Assembly: GCA_026874595.1 (NCBI GenBank)
Contig: CM049312.1
Coordinates: forward strand, 73,072,429 to 73,136,428
Direction of reading: 5' to 3'
Length of the DNA: 64,000 nucleotides
Source of the DNA: Sipunculus nudus
Lineage: Eukaryota > Annelida > Sipuncula > Golfingiida > Sipunculidae
The translations under genes were made by a program, and so were the position numbers. The notes beneath the pieces were generated by a model. The model saw nothing but the letters and a program-made list of their open reading frames with translations, had not been told where the DNA came from and ran no database searches. Positions 1 through 11,360 of this stretch are shown in pieces. Each line of letters opens with the position of its first letter. Within the stretch, counting starts at the first letter, position 1.

Positions 1-790
1 GCAGCATCACATTCTACTATCAGCTGACAATAACTTGCCCAACATACTGTTTACGCTCACAAAGGACTTCTCCAATGTTTATTGACCAAGCCTACTTAAG
101 GAATCAACAAATACAACCACGGGTTAACCTCAGGACTTCTGCCCAGTGCCCACTGGACTATGAAAGCACCCAGCATTAACTAATCACACTAAACTAAACC
201 CTTTAGTGTGCTCTATCAACCTAATCAAACAAACACTCAATTCATCAGATGTGTTAACCTAGGGTTGTAATAGAAAAGTAATAGCTATAATCAATTACTT
301 GGGGTACTATTACCATTACTAGTTAAAATTTCTTTTCTTTCAATAGCGATATAACTCTTACTTTGAAAACCTGTAATATTCTATTAATATTACGTATTAC
401 TATCGCCTCATCCCTACCTATTTTTACATTTACCGGTTGTCATTAAATATCTTCATTAGGCTACAACCACATATTATTCATAAGTTGATATTATATAAAA
501 AATAATATATGGTTGTTATTATTATTGTAACTATTGTAATCATTGTTATTATTATATGATTACATATGGTTAACATATGGTTATATGCTTTATACAATGT
601 CAGTGAGATAAGTTAATGCTTTGATATATTTTAACTGTATATAGCCTGGTTATATGCCCTAGAGTTCGCATTTCGCCTCAGTATTTTGATTAAGCAAAAC
701 ACAACATTGTATATATTTTATTTTATCATGGGTTTTCATTAATAAAAATATTTTTTACTTTGTGAGTATATATTTAATTTAATAACATCA
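1..790. other. AT-rich intergenic DNA
   Basis: No coding or RNA gene is supported here. The stretch is very AT-rich. Around 260-330 it contains short TAAT/ATTAC-like motifs in both orientations. Nothing else recognisable. Confidence 0.6.
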
Positions 791-804
791 TTAAACAAGT
801 TTGG

Positions 805-972
805 TCACAAAAAGTACTCATTTAAGTACTCATGAGTCAATTTTGAGTACTCGGTACTCGTACTCGAGTACTTTTGAAAAAAGTACAAAAATACTTATAC
901 TTGTACTTGAGTACTTTTAAAGTACTTAATACTTGTACTCGAGTACTTTAAAAGTACTCGGACCCAACCCTG
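805..972. repeat. GTACT(C/T)-rich palindromic repeat with hAT-like end
   Basis: About 165 bp made mostly of AGTACT, GTACTCG and CGAGTAC words, which are themselves palindromic. It ends in CCCAACCCTG at 963-972, the reverse of CAGGGTTGGG, a common start for hAT-type terminal inverted repeats. I could not find the partner end or a target duplication, so this is called a repeat and not a complete element. Confidence 0.5.
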
Positions 973-2660
973 CTAAATACGCATGCTTCATCTAGAAAAA
1001 CCGACAGTTCCCAGCCTATATAACGGTGATCGCAAACGCTTGTGTGTGTGTGTACAAGTGAAATGAGAACACCTTTTGGTCGGAATGGTTGCAGGAGGCT
1101 CGGGCATGAACAAACATGTTTTAGAAGTTGGTTGTGTTCCCCATTTTGAAATTAAATATATACAAAAAGGTACTGTAATCTATTTTCACTTCTCATATAA
1201 CATATTTGAATCTTTATGTGTGAAAGATAAAGTAGTTGGAATATTATTTTTTAATGAATTTTCAAAACTGTTATTATTTTCTTGCTTTGATGTCATTCAG
1301 TTTAAGCACTTAGTTTGATAATAAGTGGATCCCGAAATTTGTTACCTCTCTTCAACGAGCACCCCTCTATTGTGGGCAAAATGTCCGATCCCGTCAGTGC
1401 CCGTTATTCGGAGGTCCTAATTGTTATATATTTATATATATAGAGAGAGAAAGACATAAAGATAGACAGATAGATACATGTACAAAAAATACTTAAGATG
1501 AATTTCTATTAGACTGCAATGATGTTTTTCTTCGAATTCCTGCCATTTGACCTATTGAAATACAGTGGCGCGCGCTTATCCGAAGTACTAGGGTTCAAGG
1601 ATTTTGTTTGAACTGTTTTCAACAAAGTAACAGGTGGGAAAGGCCAAACGACATCGAAAATAGTGATGCCCGGTTGGTTTCGTTAGCAGCCCACTAGCAG
1701 TGTCATGATTACCAGGTGCAAACAGCGGTCTCCAGCTTCCATTCCCCTGGGAAGCTGTCCGCATATGTTTATGTTTCTTTGAGAAAGGACTACCTGGCAA
1801 CTTCATTTTGTATTCGACAAGTTTCTTTCTGCTGTTCTAGATTTATTTAATTCTTTGAGATGATGGCATGCTAGTCAGCACGGTCGAGCCGCTCAAGGAT
1901 TGTCAGGTTGGCACAGTATCTCTTAGGAGTGAACTGCCCTTTGGTATATCCAGACTGTCATTCGCTCTCTGCGGGGCTAGCTTTAGTTTTGACATCTTTG
2001 CCACAGCGAAAGCATCGGCGTATGAATAATTAATTAGGGTCACCACTGGGCGTAAACACCTGATTGCAGGTGACCAGTTATAATCAATAACAATCATTTG
2101 GGATATTTAAACGCTTACACAAACATATTTCATAAACATGAATATATTTTCGGTTCCTCGTTTAAAAAATTTCGGAAAAAAATTTTTTTTTTTTGGAAAA
2201 AGGGCTTTGGAAAACAGCGCTATACTGTAATCAAATACTTTAATAGAAGTACACTGGTTACCTGATTGTGGTGATTGTTGAAAAGATTTTTTTATCAGAG
2301 ACATGTCTCGCAGAAACAGGTCTTGAAATGTCCGAACTAACCGAGAACATAGTCTGAGGCCGACCACATCTTTCCGTGCAGGAGAATAGATACTTCTGTA
2401 TGACGTGACTGTCTTTCGACTAACCAGGAAGCTTCAAAAGATCATGCAGACTAATATAGCTTTATTTACAGTAAGCTTTTACAATAATCAATTATTATTT
2501 AGCACAGCTCCAGCTAATAAATGTATGATAAGCATGCACGGCAGCCCTTCTAAAGTAGTTCTTTGTCAGTTGATAGACAACATATACAGCTCCTTTAATC
2601 TAATAATTAATGCATAAAAGGAAGGAAATACTTAAACTGGTGGTGGAAAGCGTCTTTCTG
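973..2660. other. No gene recognised
   Basis: The open frames here are short and have no family resemblance or plausible splice borders. A T-rich run lies near 2170-2192. No repeat family recognised. Confidence 0.5.
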
Positions 2661-2667
2661 ATAGCTT

Positions 2668-2672
2668 CATGT

Positions 2673-2704
<32 letters not shown>

Positions 2705-2762
2705 ATTAATGTAATATGTAATGTAATATTTATATATATATATTTATATATATATATATAGT
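2668..2762. repeat. AT microsatellite block
   Basis: Interrupted (TA)n tracts separated by a short TAATGTAATATG-like interruption. It sits next to the 3' end of the Penelope-like fragment. Confidence 0.85.
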
Positions 2763-3345
2763 CAATGAACATAAAAAGAAGAGAGACATCAACGCCAACA
2801 TTTTAAACAATCATTTGATTTCGATAACATATACAGATTTTTGCTAAATATTCAGCTACCCTTTTAGCCTTCGTCACAGCGATCGACTATCCATAAACAA
2901 AGCTGACAGTGTGACCCTTTGCTAGGTCAACGGGGCTGGCTTGACAGCTATACCAATTAATCTGCCTGATGTCTTTTCAGAACTGGCCTGTGTATATATA
3001 CTTGAAAACAGGGTTGCTGGGGAAACAAGGTTAGGGAGGGGAAAAGTATGTGCTGACTGCTGGGTATTTAGAGAGAAAGCCAAGTCTTTGTTTAATCCTT
3101 TTATGTGTGTTCGTAGGGTATGAAGGTGCTTTTGTTGGGATGTAAATCTGCAGTTGCTAGAGGGAAAGTTGCCTTTAAGGATTGTGCATGTTAAATCTCT
3201 GAGATAATGGTCGGACTTGTTGAAATGTGCGGCCAAGTGGAATCCGGGAGTGTTGTCGCGGATAGATTTTTTTTTTTTTTGTGGTTGTTCATTTTGAGTC
3301 TGAATTTGGTGCCAGTTTCTCCAGTGGAACTGCAGTGAAAGCCAT
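2760..3345 (-). mobile_element. Penelope-like retroelement 3' fragment (GIY-YIG region)
   Basis: On the minus strand the frame reads through a stretch of the form N-T-P-G..HFN...H.L.DL...IL, followed by a Q/E-rich line and ending in a KGLNKD motif (about residues 45-110 of the frame starting at 3389). This layout, 'TP..RHFN..GH...D' then '..L.T..P.GLN.D', is typical of the C-terminal GIY-YIG part of Penelope-like elements. Behind it lies an untranslated tail with a CTGTGACGAAGGCTAAAAGG-type stretch, also usual for these elements. The reverse transcriptase is not present upstream, so this is a 5'-truncated copy, as such retroelements commonly leave. A related non-LTR tail is the alternative. 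Confidence 0.6.
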
Positions 3346-3380
3346 ACGCACATAAAAACAATAATTTGAACAGAGTGATT

Positions 3381-3829
3381 TATACCCAAAGAAAATAATT
3401 GATATTAATAATGGGCTGATAATTCCTAGTACCATGGGGGTATTTGGAGACATTATTTTCCTCAAGGGTTGTCTCTTTTGACCATTCCAAAACCTATACT
3501 CTCAATGACATCTTATCATTACGTCTTAAGTACTTATATATGCTCTCAACCCTTATAATTAAATCAACCCTACTACTGGTAGCCTACATTGGACATTAAT
3601 TACGCCCAAACACAAAAAAAAAATAATTCATCTTAATAATAAGCTGATAATCCCTAGTGCAATGTGGATATTTGGAGACCTTATTTCCCTTAAGGGATGT
3701 TTCTTACACCATTCCAAAACACCTACTCTTCAATGACATCTTTTCATTACATTCCGAGTACTTATATATGCTCTCAATCCTAATAATTGAATCCACAGTA
3801 CTGGTAGCCTACATTGGACATTAATCACC
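3381..3829. repeat. Tandem duplication, about 228-bp unit, two copies
   Basis: The stretch from about 3381 to 3603 is repeated from about 3604 to 3829. The shared landmark GCTGATAAT.CCTAGT falls at 3415 and 3643 (period 228), followed in both copies by GTATTTGGAGAC/ATATTTGGAGAC and ending in GGTAGCCTACATTGGACATT. There are small substitutions and indels between copies. No coding content was seen. It directly abuts the Penelope-like fragment. Confidence 0.85.
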
Positions 3830-4224
3830 GTCCCCGTCCATGGGACTTGTACGGTGACACCTCTTCCTGTCACTTCTCTTGCAATTAAACTGTGTTTTGA
3901 TCTCATATAATCTCTCCGGCAGTCCTCGTGGACTCTGGTTTGCCTTTATCTACGCATCCAAAACCCTTTTCGTCCTCTTTTTTTCTCTGTAACCATGGCT
4001 TTCGGGGCATGTTCACCCACCCTTGGGCCCTTGTCCAACCGTTCAAGACACGTAAATTTATTACATGTCATTTAATACTGATTTTTTTTGTAGGAAGAAA
4101 CCGCCTCCATTTGATTTATCTTAGCTTAACTATATACATGTCATCTGCAAAATTTCATTCCGGCTTAAGGCTTAAGACTGCGTGACAGGGCTGTAGCACA
4201 CGTAACTTCTCATGTTATATGATA

Positions 4225-4440
4225 GTGTTAGCAAGGCCCGGTGTCTTCTGCACCTGTGGGCACTGGGTGTGTAATACCACCGAAGAACCCCGAAAGGTAC
4301 AATCATGTGTGAGTGAAACACGGGCGTTGGGCTGTGCCTTCCCATGAAGAGAGCTCACGCTGGGTTTGAACTCACGACCTCCCGTCTTTGTGCCCTGTGC
4401 TCTACCCCTGAACCACAGAAGCCGGTTGTTACATTTCATT
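4225..4440 (-). mobile_element. tRNA-derived SINE
   Basis: Read on the minus strand, the right end starts GGCTTCTGTGGTTCAGGGGT, resembling a tRNA 5' end with an A box. About 35 bases on comes GGTCGTGAGTTCAAACC, a good RNA polymerase III B box (GGTTCRANNCC type). It does not fold into a full cloverleaf with an acceptor stem, and it continues into non-tRNA sequence. This is why it is called a SINE and not a tRNA gene. Confidence 0.6.
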
Positions 4441-4444
4441 GCAA

Positions 4445-5672
4445 TGCAAAGGAGTTTAAATCCAAATACAGGCGGCATAGGCATGTGGATATCCCTTATC
4501 CCCTTAAGGTTTCAGGATTTGTCCTGGTAACACTCTGGATCCAGGGTTCTTTTGGCGTATTCGATTAATTATTCGACCTGTTACCTATTTAATTCATGAA
4601 AATATTTGCGAGACAGAGTACGTTGTAAACTGGCCAAAATATGTAAAAGGTGGTAAAGAAAATAGCATGTAACTGTTCTAGACCTTTTCTTTACATGCCC
4701 TTACCTACTTATTTACCTTTCAGCCTATTGCTTAAATGGTCAAAACGTACATTTTCTCTTAACAGTTTCATGTTACTAGAATATAAGTTGCTGCGACTAA
4801 TAGTTATTATAATGAAGCAAAGCATACGCCGTATGATAACTAGTGTTTGGATTTTACTTTCACATTTTCAAAGAAAGCTTTTCTTCTAATACTCTTGCTT
4901 ATAATCCCTCTCTAAAGAGAGATTAAAACATCCTTTCCGTGACGGTAATTCCTTATGGCTGATTTATTTGTTCCTTCATTCAGTAGCATAATAGTCTTTT
5001 TGAATTTTGAACTGATATTTTGTAAACATAAAGAGTAAGCCACTTCTAATATAACGCATTTATTACACTAACTTCACAAGCATTGATACACTTTGGATTC
5101 TTTTCCTAAGGTTGTCATATTTACGTTTACAAATGTGTCACCGTTTCCCTCTTTCGAATGTTTAAAATCGTATAATAGAAATGGTAACAATATAGTTACC
5201 TCTCTATGTGTACAGAACAACGAAAGGCACATGTAAAACATTCACTGAGCAATCCAACCTATAGTAATCTACATTAAAATATACTTCAGTCAATAATAAA
5301 TATCCTTTACTCTGTACGTATGTGCTTGAATCAAGATTTCCAAACATCAGAATGCTGGGATAACTGCTCTCGTTTCTAATCCGTACATTAAATTAATCTT
5401 TAATTTATTTTCATAAGTCGGGAGAGCAGTTTGCGTTTTTAAATGTGTAATAGATGGATGAAACAGATGACTCTTTTAACGGAATTCCTTTATATAAGTA
5501 TATATGCATGTATATACTGGCCTCAATTTTCATTCCTTTCAACTGGCAGGTATGCAGATTTTATATTTCTATATTTTCATAAATATTTTCTTGGTTGTCA
5601 AATATTTACCAAAATATTCAAACAGCTGATATTTCAAAACTTAATATGCTGCGTCCCAAGCACGAGGTCTCA
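4445..5672. other. No gene recognised
   Basis: AT-rich DNA lying 3' of the lectin gene. A TTTATT at 5404-5409 (AATAAA on the minus strand) could be that gene's polyadenylation signal, about 265 bp past its stop. No other structure seen. Confidence 0.4.
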
Positions 5673-5911
5673 TTATTGAAATAAAGGGATGTTTGCTTCA
5701 CATATAGCACCATACCCTTGATATATAGGTGGAATGTTAACCCATTTATAATGCTCAGACAGAATCATAACCACGTTTGAATAGCCCAGTGTAAAAGGAT
5801 TAAAAGTTGCCCAGTTGGTGTAATGCATAGGATAACTGTGTCCGAGGTTGTACCAAAGCACGTTGCCTTGCTTCCTCTGGAATCCTGAGGTCCATACAAA
5901 ATCAATATATC
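5673..5911 (-). CDS. C-type lectin domain, C-terminal exon
   Basis: Acceptor AATTACAG at 5919-5912; exon runs from 5911 to the TAA stop at 5675-5673. It encodes F-V-W-T-S-G-F, the W-Y-N turn, Y-T-N-W, a short variable loop, and K-W-V-N....Y-G-A-I-C-E, which are the second half of the lectin fold with its last Cys. The calcium/sugar motifs are not canonical EPN or QPD with WND: the loop before N-W has no EPN/QPD, and K-W-V-N stands in place of WND. Ca-dependent sugar binding is therefore uncertain. The intron to the previous exon is only 316 bp. Confidence 0.82.
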
Positions 5912-8295
5912 CTGTAATTCAAATACCATAGAATCCCGATTCAATTTATTCATAACAGGCACGTTGCAATTATATCGACATACAATTCCAACTTTGTTCC
6001 TTATAATTTATTAGTATAATCATTTTGGAAATATTAGTACTCATTAGCACATTTTCTTTGATATAAAATAGTTGCCATATGGTTTTATGTCGTGCTATTG
6101 CAACAAAGAAAATCTTCCAAAAGTTATCCATGACAATGCTGTTATGACATGTTAGTGAATACCATCATAACATAACCATGTAACATGTCTCGAACGTTAA
6201 TCTAAAAGAAGATAAATGTTGCATTACCATGGAAGTCTCCTACCATACCAGACAGCACGCGGGACAGATGTTTTTGTTCTTCTTCTGTCTCAATTGAAAC
6301 CAAGTCACCTCCTATACGAACGCAATGATTTCTTGCTGGGTCCTTTTTATCTGCCTTGGTAAATATATAGTAACAGGAAAAAGAGCCACTTTTATTAACA
6401 AATAAGTGTTCGAACCCTACTGGACAAATGGTTTCGTTCTGGCTCCCACTGTCCTTTCCCTGCGTCACTAGAAATATAAACATATAACCATAAAACCGAT
6501 CACTCATGACATACAGAAAGTGGATTGTTTCTATCGTGTATGTGTTAGCATTTGATTTTTGATTATTGGTTGAATTTATCACAGGCTCCTCTGGTTTACA
6601 ATTATATCATGCATTTAAGTACCCAACACATAATTGAACAAAAATAAGACATGCAGTTCATATAAAATAAACCTTTTTATTTATTCTTTTTTAATTATAT
6701 TTATCCTTTAAATAGCGAAAGTAACAAGCCCTTGCTTAATCCGCTGGTACTTTTATTTTTAATGAAGCCTTACTGTTTTCTAACAAAGTAATACATACTA
6801 TCTGAATAAAGTCGTTTGACTCTGTGTAAGAATCAAGGCATGTTCTATCCAATAACAGCTGATGATGAGAGAGTCACAAGACATATCATCAGTAACATTT
6901 TAAATGCCAGACTTTACTTGTGGGTTCATTAAACGTACGATTAATTAGATCGTCCTGTAATTGACAGGGTTTGGTTTCCTTTTTATTATCCTTACATCCA
7001 TTTTTACCAACGTACTGCTTCATCAAGCAAAGGCGGACTCTCCTGATAATTCCATGGGAACATGAACTCCATTCCGACCACAATCCCCAAATACTATCTC
7101 TTAGATCTTAGTACAAAATTATGTATTTTATGAAAACATATGTAGGCCATTTACAATAAATAAACGGTTTATATTATGAGTAGTATTTAGCATCATACCA
7201 TTTGAGATATTGTATGAATCATTATATAGCAAGGTGAAAGCATCGTGACCTAAGTCGTTATATATTTATTTGTTAACTTGCTTCTTTTCGTCTGAAAGTG
7301 TAGGCATATTTAAAGTAGTGCCTTGTATTTAGTGGTCATCCATGTCTGGCTATATTCGTAAGATAAGCAGTCATATTCTTATCATTAATATCTTAATATA
7401 CCATGAGTCGCAGCTCATCACACATACTATTATTATTGAATAGTTCTGTGACTAAAGGGTGTGCATTCCATTTTCATCCTTACATGTTAAACTGATCTGA
7501 TTGCGAATCCATGACGATCTAACGATGGAAATGATATTAAAAAGACAAAATAGTTTACGTCATTTCACGCATACCATTGTTAAGGGTGTTCTGCTCTTTA
7601 CATGGTTTGTTTTCCTCTTCAGTGCCCATACATTGTTCCTTGCTATCGAGCTGTTTACGTGCGAAAACACGGATACCCTTTCTGGTGTCATTAGGACAAG
7701 AGCCCCACTCCGACCAGATTCCCCAAAATCGGACTTGTTGGTCTTAAAAATGGAGCATTGTTATTTTTTTCAATTTATTTGTATTTAGTTATATTGTATT
7801 TTATAGCAATTATTTATTTTAAATGTATTCGATAACAAGCTTCCAGTAGTAGTTGAAATAAGGTTTCAACGTTTTGTATATACATAACAATTTGGTATGT
7901 TTAAAAAACTATACGTTCAATACGATTATGAACATACATATTTTTATAACAGTCGGTTGATCGAGATTTATCGAGTATCTTAAGCTAGAGAACACGTCTT
8001 GTATAACCATGTGTTATATCTAACCTGAGCGAAGATAAATACCAAATAAGAACTATCCAAGAAAACATTTTTACATCAATTCATCGTGCTTCCAATTCAC
8101 TAATCTGAATGGGATATGCAAACTAACCCAAATCCCGATTCCGATACACTACGCATTGCATTGTTTCTAGTTGATTTGATGGATAGGTGTTGTGAACAGT
8201 GATACACTCTGATGTACTCTGTCTTGTCCGTACCGTTATGCCTTTCACGCAAGAACTCCATTTGGACCATTCATTCCAGTGCCGGTATTTGTGTT
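5673..8295 (-). CDS. TSP1-repeat / C-type lectin domain protein (5' incomplete)
   Basis: A multi-exon gene read right to left. Supported exons are 8295-8128, 7733-7575, 7097-6918 (one thrombospondin type-1 repeat each), then 6467-6228 and 5911-5673 (two halves of a C-type lectin domain). All proposed internal junctions are compatible with phase 1, the pattern expected for shuffled extracellular modules. The protein is presumably secreted or at the cell surface and binds sugars or other ligands through the lectin head, with the TSP1 modules as the stalk. The signal peptide and first exons are not identified; they lie above 8295 or are unrecognised. The stop TAA is at 5673-5675. TSP1 plus lectin is consistent with a pattern-recognition role in an invertebrate, but that is inference. 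A further exon between 6918 and 6467 cannot be excluded. Confidence 0.72.
6228..6467 (-). CDS. C-type lectin domain, N-terminal exon
   Basis: Acceptor TTTCTAG just above 6467; donor CATG/GTAATG at 6228/6227. The exon encodes an opening C-P-x-G-F followed by S-C-Y-Y-I-F, then C-V-R-I-G-G-D-L-V-S-I-E-T-E-E-E-Q, the classic first half of the fold (first disulfide Cys, then the 'C...GG.L..I....E' helix 2 motif). It ends with the first base of a Gly codon, completed by the first bases of the next exon. Confidence 0.82.
6918..7097 (-). CDS. TSP1 repeat exon C
   Basis: 180-bp exon, acceptor AG at 7099-7098 and donor GTAAAG at 6917. It encodes I-W-G-L-W-S-E-W-S-S-C-S-H-G, then R-R-V-R-L-C, and K-E-T-K-P-C, so all the key TSP1 marks are present. 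It is close in layout to exon B (same W-G-x-W-S-E-W start at the same distance from the splice site), suggesting the two arose by exon duplication. A nearby alternative acceptor AG at 7101-7100 would break the phase-1 pattern. Confidence 0.72.
7575..7733 (-). CDS. TSP1 repeat exon B
   Basis: 159-bp exon, no stop in frame. It starts after CAAG at 7734 and ends at a GTATGCG donor (intron from 7574). It encodes F-W-G-I-W-S-E-W-G-S-C, an R-K-G-I-R-V strand, and E-E-N-K-P-C, the standard TSP1 skeleton. This exon is easy to miss because its frame has no ATG; the opposite strand carries a longer spurious frame. The acceptor lacks a strong pyrimidine tract. Confidence 0.68.
8128..8295 (-). CDS. TSP1 repeat exon A
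   Basis: 168-bp exon bounded by a CCATAG acceptor (exon starts at 8295) and a GTTAGT donor (intron starts at 8127). It encodes the W..W..WSSC core of a TSP1 repeat, then a V..R.R strand, and ends in Q-L-E-T-M-Q-C, the usual E/T..C tail. The WxxWxxW ladder and the following Cys residues are visible, but fewer cysteines than the canonical six. Confidence 0.7.
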
Positions 8296-10830
8296 CTATG
8301 GAATTATAAGCATTGCATATTCTTCCGCTTTTTAAAAGGATATGCTGTACATTCTTATATAACATTTAACTTTTATATAATTGTAAACCTATTTCATTTG
8401 AAAAGGTTTATTCTGTATATTCTTAAATTAAAATTAATATTAATTGATACTTCAGACCAATGATTCCCATTCATAAATATACCGGAAATTTTTTATATCT
8501 TCACGTGTACGGGTATTTAAAAATTTGCCTTCTTCTCTTATTAAAGGTGTAAATGTGACCATATTGATCTCATATTTGTGACTATAGCATTCATGTGTGA
8601 TATGTAACATATATTAACATAGTAACGTATTATTCGTAATGGTTATATAAAAATCGTACCAAAAACGATACAGAAATGGTGGACAACATTGGCAAAAAGA
8701 CATCAATCTGTTTAATCAGGTATTACATATCAGTGATAATGTATTATTACCGTTAACTCTCAGATTCATTATATTTGTGTTGTATCCAATCGCAACGGAA
8801 GGGGCCCAAGACCATAAAGTACAGACGAACATATATCCCCATGCTGAAAGCATGCTTCAGGGTGCCTTAACACGTCTCAGCAGAAATTCCTGAATTTCAG
8901 TAGCCCACTGTACAAAAGACACACCGTTTGTCTTACTAATACTAAGCATTTATTTGGACACTTAAATATATTTAAACTGCTAATCATTTGCAGCCATTGC
9001 TGCTATGTTTATGTTTCTTTTTATTCTGCTTAGATGAAAATAAAACCTTTTATATTTTCATTTTTGTCTGTCAATCAAATTACAATAAAGCACAATATGC
9101 AATTCAGACGACCTGCCACCACAATAAGTATTAATTAAAACAATTTTGGACAAACTGCACAGATCAATTAATTTTATTTTCAATATTCTTTTATAGACTA
9201 TTAATAAAACCAGATATTCTTAAAACATATGTAAAAAGTACCCAGTTAGGGCAAGGGGTCAGTCAGAATGTTTTTAGTATTTGTCAAATGTGTCGAATAC
9301 GCCCGGTTAATTCAGAATGATTCATTTGCTACCTCACAGCGGTGCTATGCCGAATACATTAAAATATTCCTTTTTTTAATGGGGTTTTATTTCTATCCAC
9401 GTATAATAAAGGTGTTACGTAATCTAAACATTTCATTCTGCACGCTCCTAAAAACTTTATCGTACTCCTACCGAATTCCCCACCAAGTTGATTCGTCCTG
9501 TCCTGTATGGTTATCAGGAGAGGCACAATCCAGTCAATCACTGGACCAGTAAAACCAAGCTAGGTGCATTATCTGCGTTATGTCCAATATCTAGTACGAA
9601 GTATGATACAATAAATAGGTATTACGCTTTTATTTACCTCATGTAAGTGTTTTAGTTCAAAGTGTCACTTATAACTTGGCCTATCATGATAGCTTCCAAC
9701 CATTTAATTTTACATCAGAAATATTGCAAGTTATAAATTACTCTCAGTGTAAGAATTTATGTAAGTATTATTTTCCATAAACCTCAAGATATTATAAGAA
9801 TATAACTTCTTAAATGAACATGATTAAAAAACTGAACATAGCTTCAGTCACACCATCAGTGTACCTATAAATTACGGATATATATGCACTATTTTGCCAT
9901 CTCCTCTACTTAACATCTATAAAACTTCAGTTGATATGTTGTTTGAAATGGTATAGTCAACATAAATGTGTAGCTGTTTTTAAAATCAAGAAGATTCGCC
10001 GTTTCGCTGAAAGCTCCTACAATTATTATTCATCTCGATTACTTGCCTCAACTGAAGCTATGAAATGATGATAAACAGCGAAATATATAACCTCTTAAAA
10101 ATAAAATTCAAACTAATTTTAATGTTCATTGTTATCAGTAGGTGGCGCCATGTTTTCCAGTAAATATGCGAGCATCACCTACCTCTGAAAGTGATTCGGA
10201 CAGAAGTTTTTATGCTGCTATCTCAAAACAACCCTAAAGAAACAAATGGGTTAAAATAGTTCATTCTTATTTACATGTGTGGACAAGCGAAGACGGTGGT
10301 TTCCGGTGAACGTTTATTATATGTAAAATTAAATTCATACCATGATCTAGAAACAACAACGAATCCTTACAAATCCCGTTTTGATTCAGTAGAAATCAAA
10401 ATCATAGCAGCATAAGTAAGTATATTTTGTTGGCCGTCCATTATACTAAGAATATTATACAATTTTGATTGTTTGCATTCGTTTTGTGAATGCATAGCTT
10501 CTGGAAATGTCTCCATTAGAGTCCCGTTAGACATTGTTTTTTAAGACTATAGGTCGGTGCCATACGCTTAATGGTCATCAATAATATCGTCGGCCCTATG
10601 TTTTACAGAAATTGGAATTTATAAATCAAGTTAAATTAAAATTTTGATTTCATTGGCGAACAGCTGATTATAGAATTATTTGTCCCAAATCTCCAGTTTC
10701 ATGACAGTCCTGGACATGCAATTTCAGCAAAAGTGACAGTACGACTGCTAGCAAAACAATTACAAGAATGTATATAGTTAAAAAGCATGGACTTTTTGGA
10801 AATCTTATGCAATCAAGACAACAATTGAAC
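8296..10830. other. No gene recognised (presumed 5' side of the lectin gene)
   Basis: No exon could be supported, although the missing signal-peptide exon of the TSP1/lectin gene should lie in this direction. A short GGGGAAT..GGT.GGAGT match to the TSP1 exon start occurs on the minus strand near 9460-9485, but it is followed by stops and loses similarity at once. Confidence 0.4.
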
Positions 10831-10834
10831 ATCA

Positions 10835-10990
10835 ATTACAGGAGAAATGAACTATATCGATTTTAGGGTTACAAGGTCAAAGGTCAAGGTCACAGGAGCC
10901 ATCTTTCCCGAAATATGTTTCTCGGTAATAACTCCAGATTGAACTGGTATATGTATTCCAATCATGACTTAAATATGGTCCACCACCGAA
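10835..10990 (+). repeat. Single decayed monomer of the AGGTCA-bearing repeat
   Basis: Contains AGGTCAAAGGTCA at 10874-10886 directly followed by AGGTCAC. It is embedded in the flanks seen in the arrays at 60495-64000: 'gattttagggttacaaggtc' before, 'acaggagccatcttt' after, then a 'gg.aataactcc..' stretch. It is one unit or little more, without the hairpin head. Confidence 0.65.
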
Positions 10991-11210
10991 GCAAGTACTT
11001 ATAGTCATTGAATATGTTAGGCACTGCATCATCATTGTAGCACGATGTATTACGTAGTGCTTTAATAATGTGATTTATTCCTATGTTTACAATATGCATA
11101 TGTAGCAAAACAGGGACCAATCCTTGTATAACTGTATAATGCTAAAATTTCATTATGTAGGTACGAATGATATATAGCTCAGACGTACAACCGGTACATG
11201 TTGTATATAG

Positions 11211-11259
<49 letters not shown>

Positions 11260-11360
11260 ACAATGTACTTGTTCCAGACGAATGTCATTTTACTGACAGA
11301 AACATAATATAATATAATTTATATATTATATATTTATATATTATATAATATATATAATTG
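11211..11360. repeat. (AT)n microsatellite and AT palindromes
   Basis: Pure (AT)23 from 11211 to about 11256, followed after a short gap by TATATATTATA-type imperfect palindromes at about 11305-11357. These are probably capable of cruciform formation. Confidence 0.85.

Noticed and set aside
257-972. A possible hAT element from TAGGGTTGTAATAG (263) to CCCAACCCTG (972).
   Set aside because: The ends share only AGGGTTG, and the flanking octamers do not match, so a single insertion is not supported.
2922-3389. Reading the 155-codon minus-strand frame as a cellular gene.
   Set aside because: Only the middle resembles a known family, and that is the tail of a Penelope-like retroelement; the ends of the frame are non-conserved and no reverse transcriptase is attached.
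4225-4440. Possible functional tRNA gene.
   Set aside because: Boxes A and B are present but the acceptor and anticodon stems do not pair into a cloverleaf; SINE is the better call. The same holds for 37360-37500.
9440-9500. A short match to the start of TSP1 exons on the minus strand (GGGGAAT..GGT.GGAGT).
   Set aside because: Similarity ends after about 20 bp, a stop follows in the matching frame, and no Cys pattern is kept. Could be chance or a very old dead exon.
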